From Larus michahellis (Eukaryota; Chordata; Aves; Charadriiformes; Laridae), in the NCBI RefSeq assembly GCF_964199755.1, contig NC_133899.1, forward strand, positions 28,995,446 through 29,059,445: DNA of 64,000 nucleotides. Reading direction: 5' to 3'. Below are positions 48,792-58,930 of this stretch, one piece after another. The notes under the pieces were generated by a model that saw nothing but the letters and a program-made list of their open reading frames with translations, ran no database searches and was not told the origin of the DNA. A program made the position numbers and the translations under genes. Each line of letters starts with the position of its first letter. Positions within the stretch are counted from its first letter, which is position 1.

Positions 48792-49200
48792 CCCCCCCCC
48801 CCCCCCCCCCCGCCTCCATCCACACCATGTAACACCCACCCGTGTGCACACACTGTGGGGAGCACCCGCCACTGACGTGTGCGCACACACCTGTGTGCCC
48901 CCCCCGCGTGCTGGCACTCCAACATCCACCGTGTGCGCCCATCCGCCCGCCCACCCACCCAGGTGTGTGCACGCTCACCCGGCAGTGTACGCGCCCGCTC
49001 CCGTGTCCACACAGACACTCGGGTGCGGGTATGCACGCGCATCCCCATCCGCGCACCCGCGTGCACATCCCCGCTCACGTAGACGTACACCCGTGGGCGC
49101 ACACTCCCAGCCAGGTGAACACTCCCAGCAGTGCTACCCACCCACGAGTTCACACCCTACCCACGCCTGCACCACCCACACACACCCGCGCACACACGGA
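48792..49200. repeat. C-run and degenerate CAC/GTG low-complexity block
   Basis: A 20-base C run (48792-48811) leads into about 370 bases of degenerate CACAC, CACCC, GTGTGC and CGCGCA words. There is no exact unit length, so it is cryptic simplicity rather than a clean satellite. Alternating purine-pyrimidine words such as GTGCGCACACAC favour Z-DNA. Long open frames across it are products of this composition. Confidence 0.85.
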
Positions 49201-49210
49201 CGGGCCTCCC

Positions 49211-50019
49211 CCACGCGTGTCCGGGGCAGGAAACGGGAGCTCAGGAGCGGGTCCTGTAAATCCCTTCCTTAGGCTGGGGCAGGGGGGCGCTGGACACTGG
49301 GAAAACTGCAAAAAAAACCCCAAGCCCCCTATTTTCGGCAAAAAAAAAAAGAGGAGTGCCGTGGTTTGGATTTTTTTTATGCAAGACATTGCAATGGTTT
49401 TCCAGCAAAATGCTGGGGAAAAAAAATTAAAATTAAAATTTTGGGAGAAAAAAGCCGATTTGGAATGGGGCTGGCACCACTCCTGGCGGTGGCCTTCCCT
49501 GGGTCAAGGGGGGCAGCCCGGGGGCAGCGCTGCCTCCTGGGAGTGCCGAGGTGACCCCATCATCACCCATCCCTCCCCAGGTGCCTGCTGAGGTCCGGCC
49601 GCCTCATCCCCACAGCTTCGGTGTGACAAGGCGGGTGCAAATCTGTGCCTTTTTGGTATTCTTCATTCCCCCCTCCCTCTGCGCCATCTTGAAGCTCAAA
49701 TCCATCTCGCCCACTTGTCCGATGCCAGTGGCAGGGAACAGGGACAGGATTTACATACAGGGCTCTGTTTGCCTACGCGCTTTGCATTCAGCCACTGAAC
49801 AAATATTTTCATTGCCGGGGACCGTGCCGGTTGCGGTTAGGCCAAGGGAAGAGGAACCTCCAATCCCTTGGATGGGGGCGCGCGTGATTTCGGGAGGGTG
49901 TCCGGGCCCTACGGCGGGGCAGCCGGTGCCTGCCTGCGGGGATAAGGGGTCAGGGGGCCCGTCCCGCGCCTGCCGCCTCGGTGGGTTTCTGAGCCAGGGA
50001 CCTTTCACCTCTCATTAGT
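49211..50019. other. intergenic, no gene recognised
   Basis: Mixed sequence with A-rich patches at 49340-49445 and no supported gene, RNA or transposon. Confidence 0.5.
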
Positions 50020-50760
50020 GATGCCATCAGTGGCTTGGCAGAGCGGAGCTGAGGTCATGTTACATATGGCACACAGTCTGTTCAGCTCCGGCAACGCCAG
50101 CTTTGAAATTTTAGAGAGGGGAAAGGTCACCTTGCGTAAGCCGAGGTCTGGGGGTCCTCCGCTCCGTCTGCGCCCTGGGTGGGTGTCCATATGCCTCCAT
50201 CGTCGCCAGCCTCGCTCTGTCTGGCCCTGGGAGATGCTCGGCCCGTCTTCTGCCTCCTGAATTTGCAGGGAATCATTTAAATGAATGGAATACTTTCATG
50301 CTGCCTTTTTATTTTCCCTAACGGAACACCTCTCCCAGCACTGTTTTGGTTTTTTTTTTTTTCTTCTTTCTCTTCCCAGCATAAATCTGTCTGTAATGAC
50401 TGATTATTTTTTCAAACAACATATAGAGCAGCTTTCCAGGAGAAAATGAGTTGTCTCTGTTTATCAGCAGATCTGCCCAGATGGATAAGTTTACCTTTTT
50501 CAGACTTGGGTATATAATTTCATAGACCTTCAAAAGTGTTGTGCTTCCATGGTGATTAAAACTTCTCGCTCCTGAATCTTGCTGGGGTATGTCAGGTTTC
50601 ATGCCACTGGATCTTAGAAAAGCACATCTGTGCAGTCGTATTTCTTTCATCTGAAGAGCCGAAAAAAAGCAAATCCAGTATATTTTGTGTTTGGAAATAT
50701 ACTACACATTATGTTATTAATTCCTGGTGTAATTCATTATGTTGAATTTCGGTAGGACCC
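50020..50760. promoter_or_regulatory. candidate SIX1 upstream enhancer region with second MEF3/SIX site
   Basis: Two motif-rich stretches. The first (50020-50130) has GATGCCATCAGTGG, GAGGTCATGTTAC and CATATG. The second (50395-50760) has TAATGACTGATTATTTTTTC, TTATCAGCAGATCTGCCC, ATGGTGATTAAAAC and a perfect MEF3 word TCAGGTTTC at 50592-50600. It lies 7.2-7.9 kb upstream of the SIX1 start. Several conserved Six1 enhancers are known in this interval in chick and mouse. I cannot map which one this corresponds to. Confidence 0.4.
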
Positions 50761-51129
50761 TATCCGGGCATCATCCAGAATGACTTGGAGGTGGTGACAG
50801 CAGGGAAGAAGTTACCATTTTCCCCTGTATGGTGGCTGACAGCGCAAGTTCGTGCCCCTTCCCAGCCTCACTGCGGAATCTTATTTTGCAAACTTTATTT
50901 TTTAAATACATGGGGCCTGATTCTTAAGGTCTTAAAGTAACTCGGATGGGGGTTTCTGGCGTGCAGCTGTTGCAGAGAGATCTTCAAAAGGACAGTTTGC
51001 TTCTACGCAGGTCATCACTAGAAAGGCTCTAAATGAAATAGATGCTTATCTTGAGAATCCCTCAAAAGCTGGAGCTGAACCAACATGTGGTGAGGATTCA
51101 GGATACACCTTTCTGCCTGCTCCAGCGAG

Positions 51130-51720
51130 GCATCTGAACAGCCACATTAAAGGGAGCTTGTTCTGATTTCCTACTAATAGAGCTACTTGCGTGGATTTTA
51201 ATTTTTAAATAGGAATAGTTTTCTGCTGCCTGTCAAAGAGAGGTGTTGGGAGCGGAGGTATGCGACAACTTATTTTCCGAAATGGAGATGCCGAGATCCG
51301 TCTACGTTTTTTTGTCACAAACGACGTTTTCATAGCATGGGGCTAAGCTGTGCTCTTAGTTATTGAGTGCAAATCTGTCGATTTAAATGGAGTTCATTGC
51401 AAGTGGGAACGGGATTTAGCCATAGTTTTCCACTGCTGTCTAATCACTGGAGTCTGAAGAAAGCAACATATGTATAATGGTAGCTGAGATGCAGGAGGGG
51501 CAGAAGCTTTCTACCAATGAGAACCACATTAAATAATTAATTCCCAATTGCCTTTCTACATTAGTGCTTTCAGCTAAAAAAGCTGGTCGGCTTTGTAAGG
51601 CCCCAGGCAATGAAGCATTTGGTGCATTGTCAGTTCAAAACCGGAGGTAATAGATACCCAGGGCGGGCTGGAAAAGTGCTCCTCTCCGTCTTGCCATTTG
51701 CATATTCCAGCTGCGCAGCC
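51130..51720. promoter_or_regulatory. candidate SIX1 upstream enhancer region, TAATTA and octamer
   Basis: AT-rich, repeat-free sequence about 8.3-8.9 kb upstream of the SIX1 start. It includes GGATTTTAATTTTTAAATAG, ACATTAAATAATTAATTCCC, CCAATTGCC and, at 51696-51703, the POU octamer ATTTGCAT next to an ATTCCAGCTG E-box. A POU plus homeodomain plus E-box cluster fits a placodal, neural or myogenic enhancer. Function is inferred. Confidence 0.4.
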
Positions 51721-52134
51721 TCATTCCTCATCCCTTCCTTTGCCTTACTTAAGTTTGACAGGACAGCATCTCTTCCAAGGTGGCTGCCGAGGAAGCCAAA
51801 AGTATATTTATTTTACTGAAAGCAGAGGAACTTATTGTTTGAGTCTAAAAATGGAGCGTAGCAAAGTTGGTTTCATTTTTATCAGCAGACCAAACCTGAT
51901 GGGTTAATAAGGCAAGGAATGAATTTCCCCCTCCTTTCCCACTTGCCCCCCTTACCCCATCTGCAGGTCCCCCAAGCTCAGCCTGTCATCTCAGGTCAGG
52001 TTGGGATCTTTCGGGCTCGTACATCATTCGCAATAAAGATCTTGCCATGAGAAATGAGTTAACAAGCCTTTTGATGTGCAAGTCATCAGAGACTGCTCAT
52101 CTTCTGAGATAAAGGTACGTGTGCGTTGTGTATA

Positions 52135-52325
52135 AAGCTGAAGAAGAAATGGAAGCATCGGAATAAATTGCCCGAGGAGGTGGGAGATTCTGTTAAAAAC
52201 AGGTCTAGACAAACATCTGCCAGAAAATACCGATGTCTATTTGATCCTGTCTTGGAGCTGGGGAAAAGACTGAATGGTGGTGTCGAGTCCTTTCCAGCCC
52301 TGGGAGACCACAGATATATGCATAT
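52135..52325 (+). mobile_element. ancient CR1 LINE 3' fragment
   Basis: GGAATAAATTGCCCGAGGAGG, an AAAACAGGTCTAGACAAACA stretch, CTATTTGATCCTGTCTTGGAG and CGAGTCCTTTCCAGCCCTGG follow, in order, the 3' UTR of the older CR1 type found in turtles and birds. It is considerably diverged from my memory of the consensus, and the terminal octamer repeat is not intact. Orientation is plus. It lies among the candidate SIX1 enhancers. Confidence 0.75.
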
Positions 52326-52356
52326 ATACATGCGTCTGTGTAAGTGCATATATTTA

Positions 52357-52387
52357 TGTGTGTGTGTGTATATATATATGTAAAAAA
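52357..52387. repeat. (TG)n(TA)n microsatellite
   Basis: A short TG run passes directly into a TA run and then an A run, just beyond the CR1 fragment. It may be a remnant of that element's tail region. Confidence 0.9.
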
Positions 52388-52389
52388 AT

Positions 52390-54264
52390 ATTTCCAAACT
52401 TTCTGTGACAAGCTCTTGGCCTCCACAATACTTTCTGGCAGTGAATCCTGTGGGCTAATTACACATAGGTTTTCTGTCCCTCGGTTTCATTAAATTTGAG
52501 TTTCGGTTCTGTTTAGTGTCCTTTGTGCCTCAAGTGGATCAGATGACAATGTCTAATCTACCAGGTCTGCTTTTCTCCCCTTCCCTTTTCTCCAACTTGT
52601 TTCATACCAAGCGAAGTCCCTTCAGTTCTGGGAGCTTTTCGGCGATTCCACTTACTCCCAAAGCACATCTGTGAGCCCACTTGGGTTTACACTTCTTGAG
52701 GTAAGGTCACGACAGTAGAATCTCATCTTTATTACTGGATGCAATATATGGATGCCTGGAGAAGCTGTTTGGCTGAGCAAGAGGAGGTCGTGAAGGATTT
52801 TGTATTTTTTTATTATTATTTTTGTGCACAGTCACTTTTCCAAAGCATCCCTGTGCTTTAAAGACAACGTGGTCATGGCCACTGCTGGCACCCCCATAAC
52901 TTCTTTCCAAGCATGCAAACCTCAGCAGGACTGCTGGAGCTGCAGGCTGCACTTGAGGAGTGCGTTGGCAGCTTACTTGTGTTTATGCATGGAGGACAGG
53001 AGTTACCAAGAGCCAGGACATGCGGTCCTTTACGCAGGAGCCCATTTTAAAGTCTTCGGTTGAAATTCATTTGGAGGTGAGTTTTACCACTGTGACGCAT
53101 GGAGGTTTCCCTAAAGACAGGGTCCTGCGCAACTCAGCATTGGAGATAGTCTAGCAACTGCATTGTAACCTGAGGTACCAGCTGAAATCACCAGGTACCG
53201 CAGAGCAAATTAGTACACTAGGATGTACTCTGTGATGTCCATGGAGAGGACACACCACTATCTCTGCTGAGACCATGACAAGGCAGCAGCCTCCAGCCTG
53301 GGGACAGGCAGCAAGCCCAAACACCGCCCCAGCACAAGGAGCTGGAGCTTGTGAGTCCGTCCTCAGGCAGGGTTTGAGGAGTAGCTGAGAGTTAAGTGCA
53401 CCTTTCAGATGTACCCTCCTGGCAGACGGTGAGCTGAGTTCTCCTGCGTGTTCGCTCAAGGACTGTGAGCAACAGAGAGAAAAAGGTGGCTTACGAGCTC
53501 TTTGGGAGTACAAAACGAGTGGGGCTCTTCCAGGGTATGCTACATCTCAGCTTTGTGGTGGGATGTGATATAGGTTTGGACATCAGGACAAGGAAGTCTT
53601 TGCAAGCCAGCCTCTGGCAGAGCTTGGTTAGGCAGCCCAGTGAATGCAGCGGCGAGAGAGGGACATGCGACTGTCCCCTACCAACACATTTGAGAGGAAA
53701 GAACTGTTTAAGGGGAAGGACAAAACAGGCATGGGACAGATGAGCATGGGCTGGTGAGCTGGACACTGGAACAGGGTCTCCAGCCAGCGGTACGTGATGC
53801 TCTGCAGCAAAGGCAATAAAAATCTTGCCAATTTTACAAAGGAGCTCAGTGGGTGTATGAAAGGACTGAGATGGGGAGTTCCTCTGCTCTAGCGCTTACT
53901 ATTTAAGCCATGACCTTTCATGAGGTCTGCAGGCACAGGGTCAGGCAGGCATGACAGCAGAGGCAGAACTTCCTGGCCAGCAAGTCCTTATTTGCCCTTC
54001 CAGAAGTGGCACGTTTGAACACACCGGAGGCATCAGCCAAGTCTTTTGGGGGGAAGGCAGAGGAGGAAGGGGGGGGTCTTCCCCCCATTTCGTTTTCTAC
54101 ATTCCCTTTGCTGGTGAACCGTTACCGTTGTGGCTGAGGCGGTTTGTCTGATGCCTCTTGGGTTTGTACTGCAGCCAGCCCTTCTGATTCTGTCTGGACG
54201 CATACTGTATTTGGCTGGTTGGCTCTCTAAAAATTCTTCTTTTGGGGGGGCTTTTTTTTTTTTA
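52390..54264. other. intergenic, no gene recognised
   Basis: Moderate-composition sequence with only chance frames and short homopolymers. No exon, RNA gene or further transposon was identified. Confidence 0.5.
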
Positions 54265-54269
54265 TCTGT

Positions 54270-54560
54270 GTCATTTTAATATCTCACAACAGGCACCTTT
54301 GCAAAGAGATTAAAGGTCTAAAAACAAACAGCTGCTTCATAGGCAAGCTTTAACACAGATAACAAGTAAGAACCCCTCGTAAAAGAGAATTGAGTGCAGA
54401 TAATACTTTAAAAATATTTCTTCCACAATACCGAGGAATTACAAACAATTCCTGACCTAATGTTAATGCAAACCAGCAGGAATTATTCAGGTAATTAAAG
54501 ACTTAAAACCGTTTTAGGAGAAACTAGGAGAGAGTGAAGCTGTATTGACCTTGAAAGTTT
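54270..54560. promoter_or_regulatory. candidate SIX1 upstream enhancer region
   Basis: Repeat-free AT-rich block about 11.5 kb upstream of the SIX1 start. It contains CACCTTTGCAAAGAG, AACACAGATAACAAG, GTTAATGCAAACC and CAGGTAATTAAAGAC. TCF-like, SOX/GATA-like and TAATTA words are concentrated here, and no coding potential is seen. Inference only. Confidence 0.33.
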
Positions 54561-56079
54561 TCTACAGTGATGAGATAAAATCCATATATTTTTGGATGGG
54601 GAGTGGATGCAGTTCAGCTGTGGGGAAGGAAAGAGAGGAGACCCAAATGCTTTAAGCTATTTACTTAACCTTCTAGTAGAAAAACCATTAGAAATGTAGT
54701 CGGTGCTGTGCTGGAGCTGGGTTGCACCACAGGTCTGGCCTTTTTATTGGGCTCAGTGAAAGCACTTCAGAGCCTTGCTTGGCCCGCGGATGAGAGGAGA
54801 GCTGGATGGTCGCCGGACGGTTGCATTTGCGGAGCCAACAGACTCACACAAGGAGCAGGGAGGCCTTGGCAGGGAGATCAGCGGTGGGTTTGTCCTACTG
54901 TGGACTTTTGTAAATGAATTTTTAACTCAACACCCTTCCTTTTGGTAATTTAGAGTAGATTTTCCCTCACTCACCTGAGAGGATTTTGCGGGGGGGATAC
55001 AGTTCCGATGTTCCCCCATTCTCCATTTAAAGTGTCCGGCCAGTAAGTCTGGGGAGCTTCTCGCCTGGGTGGGAGTCTTTTCCTCCTGCATCCATCCTCT
55101 CCTGCTTGGCACAGGGGTGGGATGCATTAGCGGCTGCCGGGTGCCTGCCAGGGGAGGTCAGGAGCGACCTCAGCACAGGGCCCTTCCCAAGGGCTAGTTT
55201 TGGCAAATGCCAGCCTGGCCCAAGGGCATGGAGGGCTCCTTGCACTGAGGTAACAGCGTGGTCCTGGCCGCATGAAGATGGCTCGGTGTGGAGCTGGTGC
55301 GCTGTGGGACAGGCTGAGGCTGCACTTGTGCCGAAAGATGCTCGGTTACAGGGACTCCGGGACGGTGATGAAATGAAGCATAGGGGGACAGCAGCATGGA
55401 GGGGGATTAGCTAATTAATGCACAGCTTGATGAGGAAGTTGGAGCTAGGCATGCAAGCCCTGCTCTCCTGCCCTCCTGTTCCTGGTGTTGACCCCTCTCC
55501 CTGTGACTGCGATGGAGGAAGCGGCTGGAGTCCACTATAGGAAAAGTAAATATTGTCGTTTCAAATAGAGAATGGTTTATTCTATAGCAGAACAGAGGGT
55601 GCCTTCTCTTTGAGAGGCCACACTGAGCTCAGGGGGGACTGTAGACCACACAGCTGAGCTACAGCGAGGCAAGCCCTGGTGCCAGGCATGACACCTTAAA
55701 CCCAGACGTGAGCGGGGGATGTGTGTGGGGCTGGTGTGAACATGTCCAGGGGCTCCAGAGACTGTCCATCGCCTCCTTTCCACAGGCAGGTCCTTTGCTT
55801 GGGCTCGGGCTCAGTTTTGAGCAAGGTGCCCATGGCAGGATGGAGTCGCTGCGGTGCCGATGGGAGCTGTGTGGGGCACGTTGCCGTGGAAGAAGGCACA
55901 GAGGCCAGCGATGACGAGGGAGAGGAGGGGTACGGGCTCTGCCCTTCCCCACTGAAGCTATGCGACCCTTTGTATAATCCCTTTAACTTCGATGGCACCG
56001 TGGTGATTTACAGCACTAATGCTTTGATCCAGAGCATGCATGTTGGACCACGGGACATGAATTAAAATATGAGAGATGA
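54561..56079. other. intergenic, no gene recognised
   Basis: GC-moderate sequence with short chance frames. Nothing recognisable. Confidence 0.5.
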
Positions 56080-56420
56080 ACTGTAAAGCACAAGTTTCCA
56101 TTCCTGGCCAGCTATTTTATGAAGACGTGACCGTAACCAGGTGTGAAGATCTTGCAGGAGATGAGGGAAAAAACAAGCCACTCTAAACAGATTTGTTAGA
56201 ATGTGAATGGGAGCGCGGCAGCGTAAGTGCTATTAATAGGATTTACACAGATTAGTAAACTAATCTGTGCATTTCAGATTGGATTTCATATTATGGAAAA
56301 GAAAATTAAACCACATACCGTGCAGACTTTCCAGGCAGTGATTTGTGAGTGTGATCTATTTGATGGTGGAAGTGGCTGCTCGGAAAAGTTGTGGCAGCTC
56401 CAGCAGGTTGGTTGGTGAGG
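56080..56420. promoter_or_regulatory. candidate non-coding element with perfect TAATC palindrome
   Basis: This block contains a perfect inverted repeat at 56246-56269 with arms CACAGATTAGT and ACTAATCTGTG around AA, followed closely by TTTCAGATTGG. GATTA/TAATC is the core read by K50 homeodomains, including PITX/OTX proteins. Upstream words include CTATTAATAGG. It is about 13.4 kb upstream of the SIX1 start. Regulatory role is inferred. Confidence 0.4.
56246..56269. repeat. perfect 11-bp inverted repeat with 2-nt spacer
   Basis: The two 11-base arms, 56246-56256 and 56259-56269, are exact reverse complements around AA. Each arm carries one TAATC/GATTA core. The symmetry could bind a homeodomain dimer or form a small cruciform. 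Confidence 0.95.
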
Positions 56421-58579
56421 TGACAACCATTGGGTACCCAGGAGGAGAGTACACGTTGTAGGGTGCAGAGCTGTGCTGGCAGATTTGTGAGGCAGGCAAC
56501 AAAAGGAGCAGGAGCCCAGTCTGTGCAAGCAATGGCTCCTAAAATGTATTACCAGGCAGTAAAGCAGTGTCCAGGCTTGGCTCCATCACCACTGGTGCAG
56601 AGCGATCCTCCTGATTCAGATAAAATGAATGGTGGAGAGAGGTGTGAAGAAGAAAGCTCATAAATAACTTTCCCTTCTCTGTATGTGGCCTGGAGAGGGG
56701 CAGAATTGGGCAAATGTTATTGAGGTGGGAAGGAAAAGGCCTCTTCCAGGGGGATGGGCAGCAAAGTGCTATTGCTGTGCCCTGGTCACGCTCCTTCCTG
56801 GTGCCAGCACACAGGAGGAGGACAGGAATAGGGAGGTGGGCACCATCAGCACAGCTTATGGAGGGACTGAGCACCTAGGCCAATTTTGAAAACTCATCTG
56901 AGTAAGTGATATGTTTAATAGCATCCTAACAATGCATTATATATATCTGTTTTATATAAATATGATATATATATATACACTATCTGTTCCATCAGTAGGG
57001 TCTACCCTCAGTATTTTGACTATGCCATCCCATGAGGGAGGGAAGTGCTGTCACTGCCATTGTACAGGTGGGGAGATGGAAATTCAGATGTTTAGGAACT
57101 GGATTTTTGCTTCCTAGTGGTTAACATCAGCTAAACTTGGGAGATAGTTACAGTTCAAAATGCCTTTGAGTCAGGACTGAAAAATAAAGGATAACCCATC
57201 TTTCTCTTTGTGCTCCCTCTTATTTTGCAAAAATAAAAGCATTCGGAACATTTCAACCCCCATTATAGTCAGGGCCAGAGGAAAAACATCATTACCCTTT
57301 CAAACTACTGTTTTAGGCCAAAGCTTTAAAATTCAGAGTGAGCTGAGCAGCCCAGTGATTTTTCTTCTTGCAGCGTCTTCTTATTGTTGTAGAAAATAAA
57401 AATCTCAAAGTTGATTTGTTTTGTCTGGGAGAACAAATGCTTCCAAGTTTTCCTGGGCCAGGGTTGAAGGCGGTAGCTAATACGGGGCACAAGATGAACG
57501 TTTCTCTCCCTATTAGCCTGTCCTCTTTCCCACAGCCCTTGAAGTTCATCTTGTCTTTGCTATCAGTGATAACTCAGATGACAACCATTTGTTACAGCTG
57601 GGAGCCATTTGCTTGTGATAATTATGGCTATAGTGAAACGCAGGTTTGTATGCAGATGTGTATTTAGGAGTGGTGTTGAATCAGGGCCTTCAGTGACCTG
57701 GCGTGGGACTGCTCGTGCTGCCAGTCTCAGTGGGAGCTGCCAGGCACAGGATGCTCTGGAAATCCTGCCTGAGTTATACAGGGATGTAGGAAGAATTTGC
57801 TTGAATTCCTTAAAAACAAAACCAGTCTTACAAGTGCTGATTTTAAGAAACACATTTTGCACGCTATTTTGGGGGGTTAGTTTTTAGATCAGTGGCATGT
57901 TTCTTAACTTGAATTATACAGAGGTTTTTAGAAATCAGCTATTACCCTTACTGATTAGACTGCAATAGTCTAGTAAATTAACCCAGAAGTCTAATTTCAA
58001 GTTTATGGAAATTTGGACTCAAAGGCAGCTTTGACAAATATTCTTGTGATTTTGTAGACCATTTATTTATTTTATTTCTAAAACAGTACCTTTTTGATAT
58101 CCTGGCTTGTTCTCTTAAGTGTCTTGTTGCACATAGTGTTATCAGTCCCAAAGGTTTGGAAAGCATGAGGCTGGCTCTGAAATCGCTACACCAACTTTGA
58201 GATAAAATGCTTACGTACAGTTGTATAGATAAATGTGATACACCCATATTTATATGTACTCTGGTTTGGAGACCTTCAAAACCTCCAGATTTTTGATTTT
58301 TTTTCTTACAGCCAGGAACTTAAGAACGAAGTTGAGCAGGAAGCTGTGGCCGTAACACCTCTGCCTACTTCCCCTCTCTCGCCAGCTACTAAATATTGCG
58401 AAGCTCATAAATTGTGAAAGTTGGCAAATCAGAACATTGCTTAAGTTTAAGACTGAGACCTGGGGCCAGGATATTTCAATCCTGTATTACCTGGAATATA
58501 TCATTACTGACAGACTCGCTGGGATTCGGTTTCTACCAGCTATAAAGTGGGATTCTCAAATTATGTCATGCCAGCCTCG
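56421..58579. other. intergenic, no gene recognised
   Basis: Increasingly AT-rich sequence with a TATATA-rich patch at about 56937-56980. No gene is supported. AT-rich segments around 57200-57400 and 57880-58130 might be regulatory but have no standout motif cluster. Confidence 0.5.
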
Positions 58580-58589
58580 TTGCCTTTGA

Positions 58590-58930
58590 TGACATGATAC
58601 GCTGTTTGGAAAGGGAAGAGCCATTAGATGTGACACAACTTGGCATCCGTCAGCCTTTTCATGCTGTTCCATGCCCTAATGAACTGAGGAAACGCGATCT
58701 GGGCAAAGCCCCTGTAGGATGGGTGGGAAATTGTTCTGAAAGAGTGATTATCTTGCGGTTCCAGGTCAAAATACCACCATCTCTTGAGCAAGGGTTTCTA
58801 CTCAGCATGGTGCTAGTCAGTATTTTCAGGAACATCTTGGATGTTGAAAGAGGGCATGCTTATTAATTACAGAAATTACACCAAGGTGAGGAAAAACTGG
58901 AAGACAAGGTGGCAATTCTGCACGAGTTTC
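58590..58930 (+). mobile_element. ancient CR1 LINE ORF2 (reverse transcriptase) fragment
   Basis: The order of words TTAGATGTGACACAACTTGG, CAGCCTTTTCATGCTGTTCC, AATGAACTGAGGAAACG, GGATGGGTGGGAAATTGTTC, AAAGAGTGATTATC, GTCAGTATTTTCAGGAACA, ATGCTTATTAA and ACACCAAGGTGAGG parallels the CR1 ORF2 region (DFSKAFD ... INDLD ... FADDTKL) recalled from the consensus. It is heavily diverged with indels and stops and cannot encode a protein. The nearby old CR1 3' fragment at 52.1 kb is a separate insertion, since the order is wrong for one element. Confidence 0.68.

Noticed and set aside
47597..49153. 518-codon minus-strand open frame
   Set aside because: It runs through poly(T), C runs and CAC-rich low complexity (long Lys, Pro and Gly runs), so it is not a plausible protein.
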